NCBI RefSeq assembly: GCF_000006565.2
Contig: NC_031477.1
Span: 5,232,183-5,296,182, forward strand
DNA from: Toxoplasma gondii ME49
Taxonomy: Eukaryota > Apicomplexa > Conoidasida > Eucoccidiorida > Sarcocystidae
Length of the DNA: 64,000 nt
Reading direction: 5' to 3'
Shown piece by piece: positions 61,058 through 64,000 of the stretch (its first letter is position 1; each line of letters begins with the position of its first letter). Both the position numbers and the translations under genes were made by a program. A model generated the notes under the pieces. The model was not told the DNA's origin. It did no database searches and saw only the letters and a program-made list of their open reading frames with translations.

Positions 61058-62532
61058 GTACACAGTGCGACGCAAGGCAGGTATGCTACGTTTCCTTCAC
61101 GCGCCTCTGCAACTGGGCCCTTCCTGTGTGAAAAAGTGAGTCACTGTATTGGCCTCTCTGTGGGACAACCTTTAGCTGAAACGACTCCACCTTCTCCCGA
61201 GGCGTTCTGGCTCCAAAAATAACGCATCGGTCGACCTACAGGTACCCCGAGACAGCTCCTGCCTTCACGCCACATTCATTGATTTCCACAGAAGCACCGA
61301 TACACACACGCGTACCCATTCTGTACACGGGATAGACATGTTCCGACCACCAGTGCAGCCTGAGTTGAGAACCTTTGTCTTTCCTTAACAACACTTTGGT
61401 GAGATCCACGAGAACAAAGCAAACCGGAGGAAAACGCTTCGGATGGCAGCGGCGAAAAACCTGCTTGTTTCGCGTCTTCAGATCCCGTCAGAGGTTGTCT
61501 CGGCGGAAAACAGGGAGACTTGCGCCCCTGTATCTTTACTACGTACCGACAGAAAGGCTTCTTTGTCCAGTTTTGTCACACTTGCCCAGAAAGGGCATTT
61601 CAATTTGCACTGGAGGAAGTGCGTTTCGCCAAAGGAAATGCTTCAAGTGTGATGGCGGCTGCGGCAGAAGGCCCACGCAAAGACGCGCTTCGTTCTGGTT
61701 TTTACTATTTTTGGCAGCAGTGACTTGTTCGTTGTCTCTTCGCTCACTGTGTACTTTGAATTAGACAGAGTTCACTGACGGTACGGGGAAATACGAGGTC
61801 GCGCTAGGTCTTGGTGAAATGACTTCGTAGAGTCATAGATTCGCCATCGAGACCGCTCGACCATGAACACGTAGATATAGAGATTCGACACCGAAACTTG
61901 GTCTCGGACTGCTTTTTAGATAACATGAAACAGTCCAACTCGTAGTATGTACTTCCCAGAAGAAGTTTGCTTCATTGATCGAGGTACCCTCTTTTCTACC
62001 TTTTTCTAAGTAGATTACCCACTCACAGCTGGCGCGTTCACCGGCGACGAACACCCGCTGTCTGGTGGAGCGTCCAGAGTTCGTTTCACTACCGGAGTTT
62101 TATGGCAAGTGTTTCGTCATCACGGACACAAAAATCCCGATTTCTGGGAGATACATTTACACACTCGATACAACTCTGCTCAATGCCCTGAACACCATAG
62201 TCATGAAACGCACAGTAGAACTCGGAGCCGGTAAACAAAAACATTCGAGATCTAAATAAGCACTCGAACGCGTCGTGCATACTCTGCAGAAGGCCCATTT
62301 CCACCGCAGTGCGTATTTTACAGGGGAAAGTTCCCTTGGAAGTGCGCCTTCCAAATGCACGGATTAAATTTTGTGTGTGTATTTCTGAGGTTAAAACCCT
62401 GTTTCTCCAGTGGTTTAGGTGATGCGAATCACGCTCATCTAGAAGTGACGTTCCCAGCTCTAAGCATTTCTTTCTCTGAAACGCACTTCCTTCTATCGCC
62501 GTTAGTTGAACATTAAAACTCCAGAAGCCACG

Positions 62533-62659
62533 TATTTGATGTAGTAATGAAATTTGTATTGCAGAATGATTTTGCGTTTCATAGGATGCATCATCGCAGT
62601 TTTACAAATCTTTTTCGTACATTTGAATGGTTCTCGCCTCGCAACACCGCAAGCCTGGT
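62533..62659 (+). pseudogene. Nuclear copy of mitochondrial cytochrome b (NUMT)
   Basis: Reads DVVMKFVLQ, a one-base shift, then ILRFIGCIIAVLQIFFVHLN, then GSRLATPQAW and a stop. This tracks the apicomplexan cytochrome b stretch SDVTLKRFFVLHFILPFVGCILIVLHIFYLHLNGSS (recalled; split here as SDVTLKRFFVLHF and ILPFVGCILIVLHIFYLHLN). The fit is collinear over about 40 residues with one frameshift, so it is a decayed insertion and not a gene. Confidence 0.82.
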
Positions 62660-63227
62660 AACGGGGTCCTCCCGACACAGTATCTGCGCGGGTTCCCGCC
62701 GTAAGAGTTGCAAGTTTTCTTGCGACACCTTTCGCAGTCTAAAGGCGCTGCTCCTCACCTTTTCTGACAAGAGAACCACAAACAAAAATCTAACGTCGAC
62801 CTCGAACCTTGCGGCTGTTCTTGTAGGAAGCAGCACTCGAAGGTTGTTTGCCACTAAAACGGTAAGGAAACGGGAAAGACAACAAATCGGGGCAGAGCAG
62901 AACCACGCGGCTCTGGTCATCGTCTCGGTTTATTCGACTTGAGTTATACCATTGTGGGCGCAGAAGATCACTGAATATAACTGTATGCTCCTGAATGCGA
63001 CGGGACACGGTAAACTGTCGTTGTTAGTACGCCGGGTAACGCTTATACCCAGAGACTACGCCCAGAATGTAACCGATGTGGAAAACGCTTAACGTCGTAA
63101 GACAGTGAAGTACGTGACGAGGGGTGTGTTCGAGACGAGTTTACATGCGCCCACCATGATACGTAGTTTCTTCGAAAACTGAAAGGCGGAAGCGTAATTT
63201 CATTCCAGGTAGTCCTGGAAAAGTGCA

Positions 63228-63335
63228 CATCCTAAATTTCCATCTTGCTGCGACTTTTGTAACTAGATGTTGAATGAAAGCAAGTGCACGAAATGCGTCT
63301 AGGGGTACATCTAGATCCAAGAGCGTTCCTGGGAT
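63228..63335 (-). pseudogene. Nuclear copy of mitochondrial cytochrome b (NUMT), minus strand
   Basis: The minus strand reads IPGTLLDLDVPLDAFRALAF then IQHLVTKVAARWKFRM. This is collinear and gap-free with the cytochrome b segment ITGITLAFRYTSEASCAFAS then VQHLVREVAAGWEFRM (recalled). The heme-region Gly and several others are changed, and the frame fails outside this block. It is about 300 bp upstream of the MYCBP start, so within its promoter region. Confidence 0.8.
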
Positions 63336-63649
63336 GACAGAACAGGCGACCTGAGAAAAGAAGCCCATCTCCCCGCGCCGCCGTTCCCGTTTTCGCTGAA
63401 CGTGTTTTATCGCTGTACCTGCTTCAAGAACTCGATTTCTGTGGTCGCTGCTCTTGTTTCTCTCCAAACACCAAACGGACAGAAGGACATCCTTCTGTGT
63501 ACTGTTTGTTTCTCAGTGGGTTTTACGGCGGTAACCGCGAGACTCCCGCTGGGGTTCGTAGTTCCGCACAGTTCGTGCGTTCTTTGCCCCCAATCCGATA
63601 TTGACGAAAAGCCGGCCCCTCCTCGCTTCTAATGCAATGAATCAAAACG

Positions 63650-63812
63650 ATGGCGGATCCCGTGGAACTTCAGAAACAGGAATTCAAGAAGTACCTCGAA
63701 GATCAAGGCGTGCTTCAGCAGCTTTCCCGTGTTCTTGTCGGGTTATACGAGGAACCTGATCGGCCTCTGAACGCTCTCGATTATATCAAAAAGTACTTGG
63801 GCGCTCCGACTG
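63650..63812 (+). CDS. MYCBP (AMY-1) homologue, first exon, runs off window
   Basis: Small adaptor protein of the c-Myc-binding protein family; in flagellates the homologue (FAP174) is a central-pair axonemal protein and in mammals it binds AKAP-type partners. ATG 63650 in context AAAACGATGGCGG. The sequence has the family core EFKKYLEDQGVLQQLSRVLV then GLYEEPDRPLNALDYIKKYLGAPT. A consensus donor (G|GTATGT) at 63812/63813 follows APTG, which is where the animal protein continues into a coiled coil, so the rest is expected beyond the window. Reading through would stop at 63839-63841, giving 63 residues, shorter than the usual about 100. Family call is firm; role in T. gondii is inferred. Confidence 0.85.
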
Positions 63813-64000
63813 GTATGTCGGGGAGCGCAGAGTCTCTCTAGAGATGCTGCGTTGGTAATGCAGGTGCAGTCGAGTGTCCCGTTACAATGAATAGATCACA
63901 TTGCCCCCACTTCTTTGAGGGCAGACTGACGGCGAGAAGGTTGTACCGCCAAACTGTAGAGAACTTGGTCGTCTGTATAGTCAGTAAACTAGGCTCCTCT
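63813..64000. other. Probable first intron of MYCBP homologue
   Basis: Starts with GTATGT and shows no further coding signal to the window end. Confidence 0.5.

Larger units (their letters stand above)
60413..63649. other. Intergenic between CDC16 and MYCBP genes
   Basis: CDC16 3' UTR on the left and MYCBP promoter on the right. Contains a perfect palindrome (61044-61057) and two cytochrome b fragments (62533-62659 +, 63228-63335 -). No other coding signal and no (TA)n tract. Confidence 0.6.

Noticed and set aside
62060..62260. Plus-strand LLNALNTIVMKRTVELGAG, considered as the ALNT region of cytochrome b
   Set aside because: Only four consecutive residues fit and the flanks do not follow.

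Overview
The window is nuclear DNA of a coccidian apicomplexan, almost certainly Toxoplasma gondii or a very close relative. The signs are intron-rich genes with GT..AG introns of roughly 0.2-1.8 kb, long runs of Ser/Glu/Arg-rich low complexity inside conserved proteins, start contexts of the form (A)AAATGG, many CATGCA-type words and alternating (TA)n tracts, and decayed pieces of mitochondrial cytochrome b in non-coding DNA. The order patatin-like phospholipase - histone H2B - Na+/H+ exchanger matches what I recall of the T. gondii PL3 / H2Ba / NHE3 neighbourhood. That is recall, not a search.

Layout. 1-9.7 kb (+): patatin-like phospholipase, 5' end outside the window. 9.7-13.9 kb: intergenic. 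13.9-25.6 kb (+): multi-exon CFAP70/TTC18 homologue, an axonemal C2-like plus TPR protein. 25.6-31.9 kb: gene-sparse stretch holding an intronless histone H2B (27.55-27.90 kb), a tRNA-Gln(CUG) (29.35 kb) and a tRNA-like remnant. 31.9-40.0 kb (-): intracellular-type Na+/H+ exchanger with a long Ser-rich N-terminus. 43.3-48.7 kb (-): MRS2/CorA-type Mg2+ channel with the GMN motif. 48.7-50.4 kb: shared divergent promoter region with a 320-bp GA tract. 50.4-60.4 kb (+): APC6/CDC16-like TPR subunit of the anaphase-promoting complex. 60.4-63.6 kb: intergenic, with two cytochrome b fragments. 63.65 kb to the end (+): first exon of a MYCBP (AMY-1) homologue running off the window.

The genes do not form an operon or pathway. 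Two themes recur: ion homeostasis (exchanger and Mg2+ channel, tandem on the minus strand) and flagellar biology (CFAP70 and MYCBP, both expected only in the flagellated male gamete). Exon boundaries were derived by requiring consensus splice sites, matching phase and protein-family continuity across each junction. Where this failed the text says so.

The most useful unexplained signals are a dispersed 14-bp palindrome GGTGTANNTACACC, with six copies in 2.1 kb around the 5' end of the exchanger gene, and previously functional mitochondrial cob pieces of different decay, one inside a CFAP70 intron.
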